Shown here: piece after piece, positions 16,933 to 25,881 of the stretch
Layout: every line of letters starts with the position of its first letter
Numbering within the stretch: position 1 is the stretch's first letter
NCBI GenBank assembly: GCA_050256135.1
Contig: JBFWIF010000001.1
Span: forward strand, 62,001 to 126,000
Direction: 5' to 3'
From: RZYP01 sp050256135
Lineage (GTDB): Bacteria; Bacillota; Negativicutes; Acidaminococcales; Acidaminococcaceae
Length of the DNA stretch: 64,000 bases
The notes under the pieces: generated by a model
The model's input: only the letters and a program-made list of their open reading frames with translations
The model's database searches: none
What the model was told of the DNA's origin: nothing
Made by a program: the position numbers and the translations under genes

Positions 16933-18735
16933 ATGTTATCCAAGACGTATACCTTAAAAATTACCAATAGTACGCAGGGGGCAAGAAATATTAAAATTCC
17001 TCTTGATGTTGAGGCACAGCCCATACGTATTGTCTCTCAGGCTGGTGACGCTTATCAGATAATTGATGATAAAACAGGTCTTGCTCCGCATAAGGTACTA
17101 GTGAAAAAAGTTGATAACGATTTATATATAAGGATTGAAGACGAAGGAGATGCGAATATCCCTGACATAATAATTGATAACTATTATGACGATACGCATC
17201 ATGTACTTGTCGGAGAATACAAACCAGGGCATTTTTCAGATTATGTTGCTGATGTAGAGGAAAACGCAATTACGACTATGCAGATAGCTGCTGAAAATCA
17301 GGAAGGCTGGTTTCATCTGACACATGAAACAAATGATAATGCGCTTTTAGGTGTTCTCGGCGGTATCGGAATAATTGCTGCGGCAGCTGGTGGTGGCGGC
17401 GGAGAAGGCAACCACGCACCTGTAATTACCAGCGATGGCGGCGGCAGTACTGCCGCTGTAAGCGCCAGTGAAAATCAGGAAACAGCAACAGATGTAAATG
17501 CCACTGATTCTGATGGCGATACTATTACCTATAGTATTGTCGGTGGTGAAGACTCTGGTAAGTTTACTATTGATACAAGCACAGGTGTTTTAAGTTTTAC
17601 AAGTGCACCAAATTATGAAAACCCGGGCGATTTTAATAGCGATAATGCATATGTTGTAATAGTTCAGGCCAGTGATGGCAAGGGGGGAATTGATACCCAA
17701 ACGATTACGATAAATGTTACTGACGCTAATGATGCGCCTATTATTACCAGCAATGGCGGGGGAGAAGAGGCCGCAATTAATGTTCCGGAAGATTCGACGC
17801 CAGTAACGACAGTGACGGCAACCGATGCCGATGTGCCGGCGGATACTTTGACTTTCAGTATAGTTGGTGGTGCAGATGCGGCAAAATTTACCATTAATTC
17901 CAGTACCGGTGAATTAAGCTTTATTACAGCGCCTAATTATGAAGAACCTACAGATGCAAATGAAGATGGAATTTACCATGTCAATGTACAGGTAGCTGAC
18001 GGACATGGCGGAATTGACATTCAAACAATTAGTATTACTGTAACTGATGCTAACTTTGCCCCTGTAATCACGAGCAACGGCGGTGGTGACACAGCCACGA
18101 TCAGCGTTGCGGAGAACACAACGGCAGTGACGACGGTAACCGCAACCGATGCTGACCAGCCACCGGATACCTTGGTCTACGATATCATAGGCGGAGCGGA
18201 CAGCAACAGGTTCGTGATCAATTCAAGTACGGGAGCACTAAGCTTTAATTCAGCTCCTAACTATGAGGCGCCGTTTGGAGCTGATAACAGTTATGAAGTG
18301 ATAGTACAGGTTTACGACGGACATGGTGGAACAGATATACAGACAATCACGGTCAACGTGACGGACGCGAATGACGCCCCGATCATCACGAGCAATGGCG
18401 GCGGAACAAGTGCGGCTGTAAGCATAGTAGAAGATACGACGGCAGTAACGACGGTAACGGCAACCGATGCCGATGTGCCGGCGGATACACTTACCTATAG
18501 CATAACAGGCGGAGCGGATGCGGCGAAATTCACGATCAACTCCAGCACAGGAGCATTGAGCTTTATTACGGCGCCAAACTATGAAGCACCTACAGATGCA
18601 GGCGGCAATAACGTCTACGATGTCATCGTGCAGGTAAGTGATGGGCATGGCGGAACGGATACCCAGGCTATTGCGGTAACGGTGACAGACGGCAACTTTG
18701 CACCGGTAATCACGAGCAATGGCGGCTCAAGTTAA
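16933..18735 (+). CDS. Type 1-secreted cadherin-like repeat adhesin, C-terminally truncated
   Basis: 600 residues. The N-terminal about 150 residues resemble the BapA-type prefix domain of large biofilm adhesins and end in LLGVLGGIGIIAAAAGGGGG (from about residue 138). Four cadherin-like domains follow from residues 162, 268, 376 and 482, each with calcium-binding motifs (VTDANDAPIITSNGGG, ATDADVPADTL) and alternating lengths of 106 and 108 residues. A fifth begins at residue 590 and stops after ten residues, at the junction with the transporter fragment. No C-terminal secretion signal is present. As it stands the product should not be exportable by the type 1 route. Confidence 0.85.
   Translation: MLSKTYTLKITNSTQGARNIKIPLDVEAQPIRIVSQAGDAYQIIDDKTGLAPHKVLVKKVDNDLYIRIEDEGDANIPDIIIDNYYDDTHHVLVGEYKPGHFSDYVADVEENAITTMQIAAENQEGWFHLTHETNDNALLGVLGGIGIIAAAAGGGGGEGNHAPVITSDGGGSTAAVSASENQETATDVNATDSDGDTITYSIVGGEDSGKFTIDTSTGVLSFTSAPNYENPGDFNSDNAYVVIVQASDGKGGIDTQTITINVTDANDAPIITSNGGGEEAAINVPEDSTPVTTVTATDADVPADTLTFSIVGGADAAKFTINSSTGELSFITAPNYEEPTDANEDGIYHVNVQVADGHGGIDIQTISITVTDANFAPVITSNGGGDTATISVAENTTAVTTVTATDADQPPDTLVYDIIGGADSNRFVINSSTGALSFNSAPNYEAPFGADNSYEVIVQVYDGHGGTDIQTITVNVTDANDAPIITSNGGGTSAAVSIVEDTTAVTTVTATDADVPADTLTYSITGGADAAKFTINSSTGALSFITAPNYEAPTDAGGNNVYDVIVQVSDGHGGTDTQAIAVTVTDGNFAPVITSNGGSS
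17416..18726 (+). repeat. Tandem cadherin-domain DNA repeats, about 321 bp period
   Basis: Domain starts lie at 17416, 17734, 18058, 18376 and 18700, giving spacings of 318, 324, 318 and 324 bp, hence a 642-bp two-domain higher-order unit. A 32-bp stretch at 17815-17846 recurs exactly at 18457-18488. Later units use more GC-rich codons (ACG, ATC, GTA/GCG) than the first two. Confidence 0.85.
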
Positions 18736-20176
18736 TGGCCTTGAAACAGTTCGTTCCTTTTTTTCGTCTTCGATAGTTTTTGCTTTGGCGGATTGTCCTT
18801 TTGCATTGTTTTTTATAGCATGTATTGGCATTATTGGCGGTTCAATGGGTTGGGTTTATTTGCTGTTATTAATTTTTGGCTTGATAATTGGTATAGTTTT
18901 TCAATTTAGAATGAGAGAATTATCGCACAAGGAAATTCAGCGCGGACATGAAAGACATGGTTTACTGGTTGATACTATCCAGGGGTCGGAAACAATTCAA
19001 TCGTCAGGAGCCGAATGGCGTTTTGCGGAAATGTGGCGTGATTTGACGACGGCTATTTCAGGTTATACCAATAAAAGCCGTAAACTATCAAATATGACTC
19101 AGATTACTACAGGAACATTAGGAACTATAGCTTATGTAAGCGCTGTTGTGGTAGGTGTTTTTGAAATTGAGGCAGGACACTTAACTACTGGCGGCATCAT
19201 TGCTTGTACTATTTTAGGCGGGCGAGTGATAGGGCCTGTAGCCCAAGGTGTACAGCATATGATGCAGTGGCAATATGTTCGTGAGTCACTGCAAATGGTA
19301 GATAATCTTTTGGAACATCAACCGACACGCAGCGAAGAACAGGATTTACTGGCTCCCGAAAGATTAGAGAGCAATATGCAGCTCGAAGGAGTGCGGTTTG
19401 CTTATCAAGGAACTCCTGTTCTCAGACTAAACGTTAATCAACTTGCTTTTAAGGCTGGTGACAGGGTGGCTATTGTCGGTGCCAATGGATCTGGCAAGTC
19501 AACTCTCTTAAAAATTATGGCAGGTCTTTACCGTCCTGCCAGCGGGCAGATTCGCCTGGGAGGAGCAGATCTCTGGGAACTTGAGCCACAGATAATTAAC
19601 CAATATATAGGCTATTCACCACAGGATGTTCATCTTTTTAAGGGAACTTTGAGAAGCAATATGACTATTGCCGGCGGTATTAGCGATGCCAGGGTATTGA
19701 CTATAGCCAAAGAACTTGGTATTGACCGTATTGCTGCTGACAGCTCCCGGGGCATGGAAATGGAAATCAGCGAAGGCGGCCAAGGGTTATCAGGTGGTCA
19801 ACGACAGCTTGTTGCCTTGTCGCGCATATTTCTTGCCGCCCCCAAAATCTGGCTTTTGGATGAACCGACAGCTTCTTTGGATGATGAATCTGAACAACGT
19901 GTTATCGAGACATTGCAAAGAAGGATTCAGCCCGATGATATTGTCTTAATCAGTACTCATAGGCCACGGACGATCGCATTATCAAACAGGATGATGGTTA
20001 TGGCCAGAGGTCAGATTGTACTTGATGGACCGACAGAGGAAGTAATCAAGCGTCTGCAAGTTTTAAACGCCAAACAGACCAACACTACTGATAGTCATAA
20101 ACCAACGGCGAGTACAAATAGTGATACTCTGAAAAATAATTCTGAACAGGGGGGCAAGGCTGATGTGGGACAATGA
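18719..20176 (+). pseudogene. Type 1 secretion ABC transporter, N-terminally truncated
   Basis: 485 codons matching the C-terminal two-thirds of LapB/TIGR03375-like type 1 secretion permease/ATPases, which are usually about 700 residues. The frame opens at the segment equivalent to the conserved SRMNQLESVRDFF region (here AAQVNGLETVRSFF), so the C39-like domain and first membrane helices are missing. The ATPase is intact: Walker A GANGSGKST, signature LSGGQRQ, Walker B WLLDEPTASLDD and H-loop STHRP. The only ATG is internal, has no ribosome binding site and overlaps the adhesin in another frame. Without the missing helices it is probably not a working exporter. A local assembly collapse is an alternative. 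Confidence 0.82.
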
Positions 20177-21344
20177 TGATGGCAACAAAGAAATAAGCTC
20201 AGAACATGAAAGGCCGTCAAAGGTTTTGTGGACATTGGTTATTGCTTTTGCTGTTGTAATAGTATGGGCTTATTTCTTCCATATCGACCAAGTTGTCCGC
20301 GGCCCCGGTACTTTTATTGCTACCAGCCGTGTGCAAGTAATTCAGGCAGTTGACGGCGGCATGATAACTGCACTGAAGGTTCGGGAAGGTGATCGTGTCG
20401 AGCAAGGTCAGGTGCTAGCGACACTAGATGATACTCGCAGCACAGCAGCTGTCAAAGAACTTGATGGCAGATTAGCTGCTCTTTATGCCAAGGCAGCACG
20501 TCTTAAAGCTGAAATTGCGAATGCCGATTCAGTTCAATTTCCACCTGCGGCCGCAAAATTCCCGGAAATTATAAGGGTGGAAAAAGCATTATTTAACCAA
20601 AGAACATCTGGGTTTCAGGAAGAGATGCGTACGGCTGCCGTTGCTGTCAAGCTCGCCAGAGAAGATGCAAGGTTGATTGAGAACCTGGCAGATAATGGCG
20701 ATGTCAGTCGTTCGGATGTTATACGAGCACAAAAGGCTGTGAATGAAGCTGAGGCTATGATGATTAATCGGCGGAATAAATATTTGATGGAAGTTGGTAC
20801 GGATCTGACCAAAGCAGAAGATGAGATAGCGCAGAATGAGCAAGTAAGGGCACAAAGGCTGCAACAGCTTGATAATACAGTTTTAAAAGCTTCGGTACCT
20901 GGTATTGTCAAGAATATGAGGCTTACTACCCCTGGCAGTGTTTTAAGGTCCGGAGAGGAATTGATGCAGATAGTTCCGGTAGATGAAGACCTGATTGTTG
21001 AAGTTAAGGTCAGACCTGCAGATATTGCTCAACTGCGCCCGGGACTGCCGGCTAATATCCGTGTTGATCCTTATGACTACACTATTTATGGTGCGGTTGC
21101 TGGTAAGGTATCCTATGTCAGTGCTGATACGCTGAAAGAAGATACAAGAGCAGGTGAACAAGTCTTTTATCGTGTGCATGTTACTACCAAAGGAGCTCCT
21201 GTTGTTACACAGACGGGCAAGGAAATAGAAATTTTGCCAGGTATGACTTCACAGGTTGACATTCGTATTGGTGACCGTACAGTTCTCGAGTATTTATTGA
21301 AGCCTTTACGTAAAACGCTGACAGAAGCTTTTGGTGAACGTTAA
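20163..21344 (+). CDS. HlyD-family type 1 secretion periplasmic adaptor
   Basis: 393-residue membrane fusion protein linking an inner-membrane ABC transporter to an outer-membrane TolC channel. It has a short cytoplasmic N-terminus, one membrane helix at about residues 19-40 (VLWTLVIAFAVVIVWAYFF), a biotinyl-lipoyl half (VIQAVDGGMITALKVREGDR), a long coiled coil and the second lipoyl half (LKASVPGIVKNMRLTTPG). It overlaps the ABC gene by 14 bp. It appears complete, unlike its two partners. A TolC-type channel is not in the window. A terminator follows at 21348-21386. Confidence 0.92.
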   Translation: MWDNDDGNKEISSEHERPSKVLWTLVIAFAVVIVWAYFFHIDQVVRGPGTFIATSRVQVIQAVDGGMITALKVREGDRVEQGQVLATLDDTRSTAAVKELDGRLAALYAKAARLKAEIANADSVQFPPAAAKFPEIIRVEKALFNQRTSGFQEEMRTAAVAVKLAREDARLIENLADNGDVSRSDVIRAQKAVNEAEAMMINRRNKYLMEVGTDLTKAEDEIAQNEQVRAQRLQQLDNTVLKASVPGIVKNMRLTTPGSVLRSGEELMQIVPVDEDLIVEVKVRPADIAQLRPGLPANIRVDPYDYTIYGAVAGKVSYVSADTLKEDTRAGEQVFYRVHVTTKGAPVVTQTGKEIEILPGMTSQVDIRIGDRTVLEYLLKPLRKTLTEAFGER

Positions 21345-21347
21345 TGC

Positions 21348-21390
21348 AAAATATTCTCTTGCTGCTTTGCGGCAAGAGAATATTTTATAT
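21348..21390 (+). terminator. Terminator of the type 1 secretion operon
   Basis: AAAATATTCTCTTGC (21348-21362) and GCAAGAGAATATTTT (21372-21386) form a perfect 15-bp stem four bases after the adaptor stop codon. Confidence 0.88.
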
Positions 21391-21408
21391 AAAACCAAGA
21401 AGGTTTTC

Positions 21409-21438
21409 TTGTAAAATAGGCGAATGACTTTTTATAAT
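21409..21438 (+). promoter_or_regulatory. Promoter of the AEC transporter gene
   Basis: TTGTAA (21409-21414) and TATAAT (21433-21438) with an 18-bp spacer lie 33 bp before the GTG start at 21471. Confidence 0.75.
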
Positions 21439-21470
21439 AGTTTTATATAAAAGTCTGGAGGCTTACAAAC

Positions 21471-22406
21471 GTGGAATTTTTGCAAACAGTTATCAGCCTG
21501 CTGGTTATCGTAATCATGGTAGCCTGCGGTTTTTTCTTTGCCAAGATGAAATGGATCACGAAAGAGACAGCGCCGCTTATGCCGATGCTTGTCAATAGGC
21601 TGGCTTTGCCGACTTATATGATCTGGAATTTCTTGACGAATTTTACGAAGGATGATTTTTTTAGCTTAGCTGGTGGTCTTGTCGTACCCTATATTGCGAT
21701 GCTCATCAGCTATATTATTGCTGGTTTTGTTGCCAGAATGGGAAATGTACCGCAGGAACGGTCGGGCATCTTCCAGGCTGGTTTTTTCTCATCTTCGGCA
21801 ATTTTCATCGGAGTACCGGTCTCGCTTGCTCTTTTTGGGGATAAATCTATTCCCTACGTATTGATTTATTTTCTGGCTAACGCGAGTATGTTCTGGACCT
21901 TGGGCAACTACAGCATCAATAAAAGCTGCAGCAGCAATCCTTCACCTATTTTCAGCTGGAATACTGTCAGACTTGTCTTTTCTCCGCCGCTTGTCAGTTT
22001 TATTCTTGCCTTGGTACTGGTGCTGCTCGAAGTTACTTTGCCTGCGTTTATCCTGAGCAGTTTTAAGTATCTCGGTTCAATGGTTACACCGCTTTCGATG
22101 CTGTTTATCGGTTATACCCTGAGCACCGTTAAGCTATCTGAATTAACTTTTGCCAAGGATATTAATCTGCTGCTCGTTGGCCGTTTTCTGATATCACCAA
22201 TGCTTGTCATATTGGTAGCGCAATTTATAGAAATACCTTATATGATGCGTCAGGTATTCGTTGTTCTGTCAGCCTTGCCGGTGATGACGCAGGTGCCGAT
22301 TCTGGCTAGTATTTACGGTGCTGATACCAAATATGCGGCAATTATCGTCAGCTTGACAACTTTGCTGTGTCTTCTTGTTATTCCGCTTTATATGTGTTTC
22401 TTCTAA
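21471..22406 (+). CDS. AEC (auxin efflux carrier) family transporter
   Basis: 311-residue polytopic membrane protein with about ten helices in two halves. Family features are FAKMKWITKETAPLMPMLV after helix one, LALPTYMIWNFL, and the second-half segment LGSMVTPLSMLFIGYTLS. Bacterial members carry malate, malonate or other organic acids; the substrate here is not evident. The start is GTG at 21471 with GGAGG ten bases upstream. It is a single-gene unit between a promoter and a terminator. Confidence 0.88.
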   Translation: MEFLQTVISLLVIVIMVACGFFFAKMKWITKETAPLMPMLVNRLALPTYMIWNFLTNFTKDDFFSLAGGLVVPYIAMLISYIIAGFVARMGNVPQERSGIFQAGFFSSSAIFIGVPVSLALFGDKSIPYVLIYFLANASMFWTLGNYSINKSCSSNPSPIFSWNTVRLVFSPPLVSFILALVLVLLEVTLPAFILSSFKYLGSMVTPLSMLFIGYTLSTVKLSELTFAKDINLLLVGRFLISPMLVILVAQFIEIPYMMRQVFVVLSALPVMTQVPILASIYGADTKYAAIIVSLTTLLCLLVIPLYMCFF

Positions 22407-22430
22407 GGTTAATGTTAGTTTTTAACGCAT

Positions 22431-22474
22431 AAAAGGCCTGTTCCGCTTTGTGTTTTGCGGAACAGGCCTTTTGA
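22431..22474. terminator. Bidirectional terminator between convergent units
   Basis: AAAAGGCCTGTTCCGC (22431-22446) pairs with GCGGAACAGGCCTTTT (22457-22472), a 16-bp stem. It separates the AEC gene from the end of the rnf operon. Confidence 0.9.
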
Positions 22475-22488
22475 GTTGGAATGGAAAT

Positions 22489-23004
22489 TCAGAACCGTTG
22501 ACGGATAATTGGCAAGGTTAACTTTGCCAAAAGACCGGTACTTATTCCGGTCGGGATGGCAACCAGCAGTAAGACAGGCAAATAACTTATAAGCTCCGTG
22601 GTCTGCATGAGAAGCATAGCAACTATTAACTGCCCGCAGTTATGGGCGCAGGCACCAAGGATGCCAATGCCGACAGGTGAAAAGAGATGAAAGCGACAGG
22701 CAAGTGACATCAAAAGAAAGCTAAGGGCAGCACCACCGAAACCAATGAAGAAACCTGGGGTAAAAAGGCCGGTACTTATAAGGGCCACCAGAAAGATTCT
22801 CGCAGCCAGCAGCAAGGAAGTTTTAGCAGTGCCAAAAAGCAACAAAACGATAATCGTGATACTATTGGCTAAACCTAGCTTTGCTCCAGGTAATTGGACG
22901 GGGAAGGGCAGAGCGTTTTCGAGAAAGCGCAGAACAATTGCTATGGCGAGGAGCAGAGAAAGGGTGACAAGTTCCTTGGTTGTAAGTTTAGCGCAGGACA
23001 GCAT
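22489..23004 (-). CDS. Gx transporter family protein (heptaprenyl diphosphate synthase component I-like)
   Basis: 171-residue membrane protein with about five helices. The motif PGAKLGLANSITIIVLLLFG and the later GACAHNCGQLIVA define the Gx/Hpre_diP_synt_I family, an ECF S-component-like fold. The ATG at 23004 is preceded by GGTGAG and overlaps the NusG_II gene by 17 bp; a TTG at 23031 is possible. The family regularly follows rnf and apbE genes in anaerobic Firmicutes, as here, but its cargo is unknown. Confidence 0.85.
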   Translation of the reverse strand: MLSCAKLTTKELVTLSLLLAIAIVLRFLENALPFPVQLPGAKLGLANSITIIVLLLFGTAKTSLLLAARIFLVALISTGLFTPGFFIGFGGAALSFLLMSLACRFHLFSPVGIGILGACAHNCGQLIVAMLLMQTTELISYLPVLLLVAIPTGISTGLLAKLTLPIIRQRF

Positions 23005-23368
23005 CTGGCTCACCGTCTTTCTTGTCAGCAACTGCCGTGATTAAGATTTTCTCCGGCAAGCACAGGATTGTTTGACCACTTTTGTTTATATAACCTTGAT
23101 GAAGGCAAAGTTTATCTGGGCAGGGTGATTCTACGATGCGTGCACCTTTGTTTGGATCAATCTCAACAAGAACATTGCCGTCAGGCGTAGTTATGGAGAA
23201 TTCAGCAGCGTTCATCAGTGCTGAACGTTTAACTGTCTGCACAACATTGTCTCCGTGGCGAATTTCAAAAGCCAGGTCGGTATTCACGGAGCTAGCTCTC
23301 AATAAAAAATGTACTCCGGCAGCCAAAATGATTATTAAAATGATAAGCAAATAATCGTTTTTACGCAT
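22988..23368 (-). CDS. NusG domain II-containing protein
   Basis: 126 residues with an N-terminal membrane anchor (YLLIILIIILAAGVHFLL) and an extracytoplasmic NusG_II domain carrying the family motif ESPCPDKLCLHQGYI with its paired cysteines. AGGAGG precedes the ATG at 23368; longer versions starting upstream lack support. It lies between apbE and the Gx transporter in the rnf operon, the position usual in Clostridia and Negativicutes. Function is not established. Confidence 0.87.
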   Translation of the reverse strand: MRKNDYLLIILIIILAAGVHFLLRASSVNTDLAFEIRHGDNVVQTVKRSALMNAAEFSITTPDGNVLVEIDPNKGARIVESPCPDKLCLHQGYINKSGQTILCLPEKILITAVADKKDGEPDAVLR

Positions 23369-23369
23369 T

Positions 23370-24383
23370 TTACTTACCTCCTGCAGGTGTAAGTTCAAAA
23401 CGTGACTGCAACGAGGGTGAGATATAAATTTTCTGATCAACCTGTACAATGATAGCAGCTATTTCCGGGTGAGCCGCTAAAACTTTTAAAGCTTTTTCGT
23501 GCGGCAGAACAAAAAGCAATGTCGAATAATAGTCTGTCACAAAGGCAGAAGAAGCAACTACGGTTGCAGAAATGGCATTGCGTGAGGGCATGCCGGTTTG
23601 CGGATCGAGAATATGATGATAACGTATGCCATCAACTTCATAGTAACGTTGGTAGTCGCCGGAAGTCGCAACAGCCTCACCGGCATTCAGATTAATAATG
23701 CCTAGATAGGCATTGCTGTGGCGGGGATCCTGCAGAGCAATGCGCCAAGCTTTACCATCAGCTTTAGTGCCTATGGTTTTAATATTGCCGCCGGCATTGA
23801 TGAGGGCATAGTTAATATCTTTTTCATTTTGCAATATTTCCGCCGCGGCGTCAACAGCGTAGCCTTTGGCCATAGCGCCTAAATCAAGGGCAGAGTCCTT
23901 CTGCAGTGTAATGGTGTGGTTTTTGGAATCAACTGCGAATTTGTCTTTACCGCTTAAGGCTAAGGCAGCGTTAATTTCTTGCTCGGTAGGTACTGTTTTC
24001 GATGAACTGTGCTGACGCCAAAGATTAATTAAAGGTGCAAGTGTAACGTCAAATTCGCTGAATTCCTGCTGCTTTGCCATTTTTGAGAGAAACAAAAGAT
24101 GCGGGCCGACAGCAAAAGGCCCCTGGCCGGCATGAACATTCAGTTGGAAGAGGCCACGCGGAGAGGCATCCTTGAATCGATCAGTTTCGTCTGCAATCTC
24201 TTGAAAAGCTCGAAAAGCTTTATCGACGGCAGCTTGTGTCTGAGTATCTTTTTTACCGACAGCATCTATACTGACCGTGGTATCCATAAGAAAGCGAGTA
24301 TCGTTATATGATTGTGGGCGCGAAAAGCAGCCTACATTAAGAAGGCTGCTTAGCAATAGCAAGGTCAGTAATAGTTTTTTCAT
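23370..24383 (-). CDS. apbE: FAD:protein FMN transferase, lipoprotein
   Basis: Attaches FMN covalently to threonines of flavoproteins outside the cytoplasmic membrane, here most likely RnfG (T163) and RnfD (T201) of the same operon. The 337-residue protein starts with a lipoprotein signal (MKKLLLTLLLLSSLLNVGC). The family body includes FLMDTTVSIDA, DLGAMAKGYAVD, NAGGNIKTIG and HHILDPQTGMP. The ATG at 24383 overlaps the rnfB stop codon as ATGA, so it is coupled; an upstream in-frame start is rejected. Confidence 0.93.
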   Translation of the reverse strand: MKKLLLTLLLLSSLLNVGCFSRPQSYNDTRFLMDTTVSIDAVGKKDTQTQAAVDKAFRAFQEIADETDRFKDASPRGLFQLNVHAGQGPFAVGPHLLFLSKMAKQQEFSEFDVTLAPLINLWRQHSSSKTVPTEQEINAALALSGKDKFAVDSKNHTITLQKDSALDLGAMAKGYAVDAAAEILQNEKDINYALINAGGNIKTIGTKADGKAWRIALQDPRHSNAYLGIINLNAGEAVATSGDYQRYYEVDGIRYHHILDPQTGMPSRNAISATVVASSAFVTDYYSTLLFVLPHEKALKVLAAHPEIAAIIVQVDQKIYISPSLQSRFELTPAGGK

Positions 24384-25285
24384 GAGTGAAGACCACAATT
24401 TTCTCTGGCTGCGCAGCCTGCGCAACCTGTATTTATTGGTTTCTGGTCGGAAAGAGTAGGCATATCTGTAGAAATTGGCTCAATATATTGAATGCAGTGT
24501 CTGGGACAGCTTTTAACGCAGAGCCCGCATTCAATGCATTTTTCACGATCAATTACCGGTATGCTGCCATTAGCGTCTTCATGCAGCGTGATGGCTTTCG
24601 TAGGACAGTTTTTGGCGCAGAGGCCACAGCTTATACAAGAAAAGCAGCAATTTGTCATGGCTGCTTTGCCTTTGGCATGGTTATGACACTTTACATGAAT
24701 TTTAGCACTGGCTTCAGATAAATACAAAACTTTTTGCGGGCATTGAATGACACAGACACCGCAGCCGCGACATTTTTCATAGTCGATTACCGGCATTCGG
24801 TTGGCCCCAATGGTAATGGCGTGAAAGGGACAGCTCGCTACACAGGAACCAAAACCCAGACAACCGTAATTGCATTTTTCGGGACCGCCCAGCGTTTTTG
24901 CTGCTACAAAGCAGTCCTTGATGCCTTCGTAATCATATTTAATAGGAGCTTTGGTGACACAGCCGTTACATGCTAAACGTGCTACTTTACGCAGTTCCTT
25001 GCTGAGAGGCAATTCTGCAGTCAGGCCGAGAGCTTCGGCAATTTTTTGTTTTCCTTCCGGTGTGCAGGCTACGCAGGGAGAAACGCCGGTTTCTCCTGCT
25101 ATTATTGCTTCGGCAAGACCGTGACAGCCTGGATAACCGCAAGCACCGCAATTGGCTCCAGGCAGGAGGGCGGCAACTATGTCGATGCGCGGATCAATAT
25201 CAACAGCAAATTTTTTCCCGGCAAAGGCCAGAATGATACCAAATGATGCGCCAAGAACGGCGACGAGAGCAACAGCTTCCAACAT
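24380..25285 (-). CDS. rnfB: Rnf complex subunit RnfB, polyferredoxin
   Basis: Electron-entry subunit of the ferredoxin:NAD+ oxidoreductase. The 301-residue protein has one N-terminal membrane helix and then the 4Fe-4S motif NCGACGYPGC. Several ferredoxin-type clusters follow (CRGCGVCVIQCP, CISCGLCAKNCP, CIECGLCVKSCP) and a Cys-rich tail ending NTGCAGCAARENCGLHS. The ATG at 25285 has AGGAG nine bases upstream; the TTG three codons earlier touches that site and is rejected. It lies 20 bp downstream of rnfA. Confidence 0.95.
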   Translation of the reverse strand: MLEAVALVAVLGASFGIILAFAGKKFAVDIDPRIDIVAALLPGANCGACGYPGCHGLAEAIIAGETGVSPCVACTPEGKQKIAEALGLTAELPLSKELRKVARLACNGCVTKAPIKYDYEGIKDCFVAAKTLGGPEKCNYGCLGFGSCVASCPFHAITIGANRMPVIDYEKCRGCGVCVIQCPQKVLYLSEASAKIHVKCHNHAKGKAAMTNCCFSCISCGLCAKNCPTKAITLHEDANGSIPVIDREKCIECGLCVKSCPRHCIQYIEPISTDMPTLSDQKPINTGCAGCAARENCGLHS

Positions 25286-25305
25286 ATTCTTCAACTCCTA
25301 AAATA

Positions 25306-25881
25306 TCAGTGCATGCCAGATAAACCCAGGAGGGAAATGGCCATGCAGCTGGCAGTAATCAAGGCAATCGGCAGATTTTCCATGCTTCTGGGCAACATGG
25401 CATCTTCAAGTCTTTCTCTTATACAGGAGAATACAATCAGTGCCAATGTATAACCGGCTGCAGTGCTGACTGCATTAATGATGGCATTGAAAAAACTGTA
25501 TTCTTTCTGGACGTTGATAAGTGCGATGCCCATAATTGCACAGTTCGTAGTAATGAGCGGCAAAAACACGCCCATAGCTTTATGTATTGATGGCATCTCT
25601 TTTTTCATAAACATTTCCAAAAATTGAACCAGAGCCGCTATTGCAAGGATGAAAACGATTATCTTTAAATAACCGAGATTATAAGGAACTAAAAACCAGT
25701 TATAAAGGAACCAGGAAATAGTAGAGGCCATAATCATGACGAAGGCAACAGCAGCGCTCATGCCTAGAGCATTACGCAGATTTTTGGAAACGCCCAGGAA
25801 GGAGCAGAGGCCTAAAAATTGTGAAAGGACGATGTTGGAAACGAATAGTGCGCTGAAAATAATACCAAACGTGCTATCCAT
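25306..25881 (-). CDS. rnfA: Rnf complex membrane subunit RnfA
   Basis: 191-residue integral membrane protein with six helices. The start FGIIFSALFVSNIVLSQFLG and the central PLITTNCAIMGIAL are diagnostic; the Cys in these helices ligates the membrane-embedded iron centre shared with RnfE. It overlaps rnfE by 8 bp, so the two are coupled. Confidence 0.96.
   Translation of the reverse strand: MDSTFGIIFSALFVSNIVLSQFLGLCSFLGVSKNLRNALGMSAAVAFVMIMASTISWFLYNWFLVPYNLGYLKIIVFILAIAALVQFLEMFMKKEMPSIHKAMGVFLPLITTNCAIMGIALINVQKEYSFFNAIINAVSTAAGYTLALIVFSCIRERLEDAMLPRSMENLPIALITASCMAISLLGLSGMH

Noticed and set aside
17416..18726. Tandem repeats as a CRISPR or mobile element
   Set aside because: They keep the reading frame and encode cadherin-like domains.
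18719..20176. Reading the ABC frame as an intact short half-transporter
   Set aside because: It lacks the first membrane helices and a translation start signal, and begins at a conserved internal segment of longer homologues.
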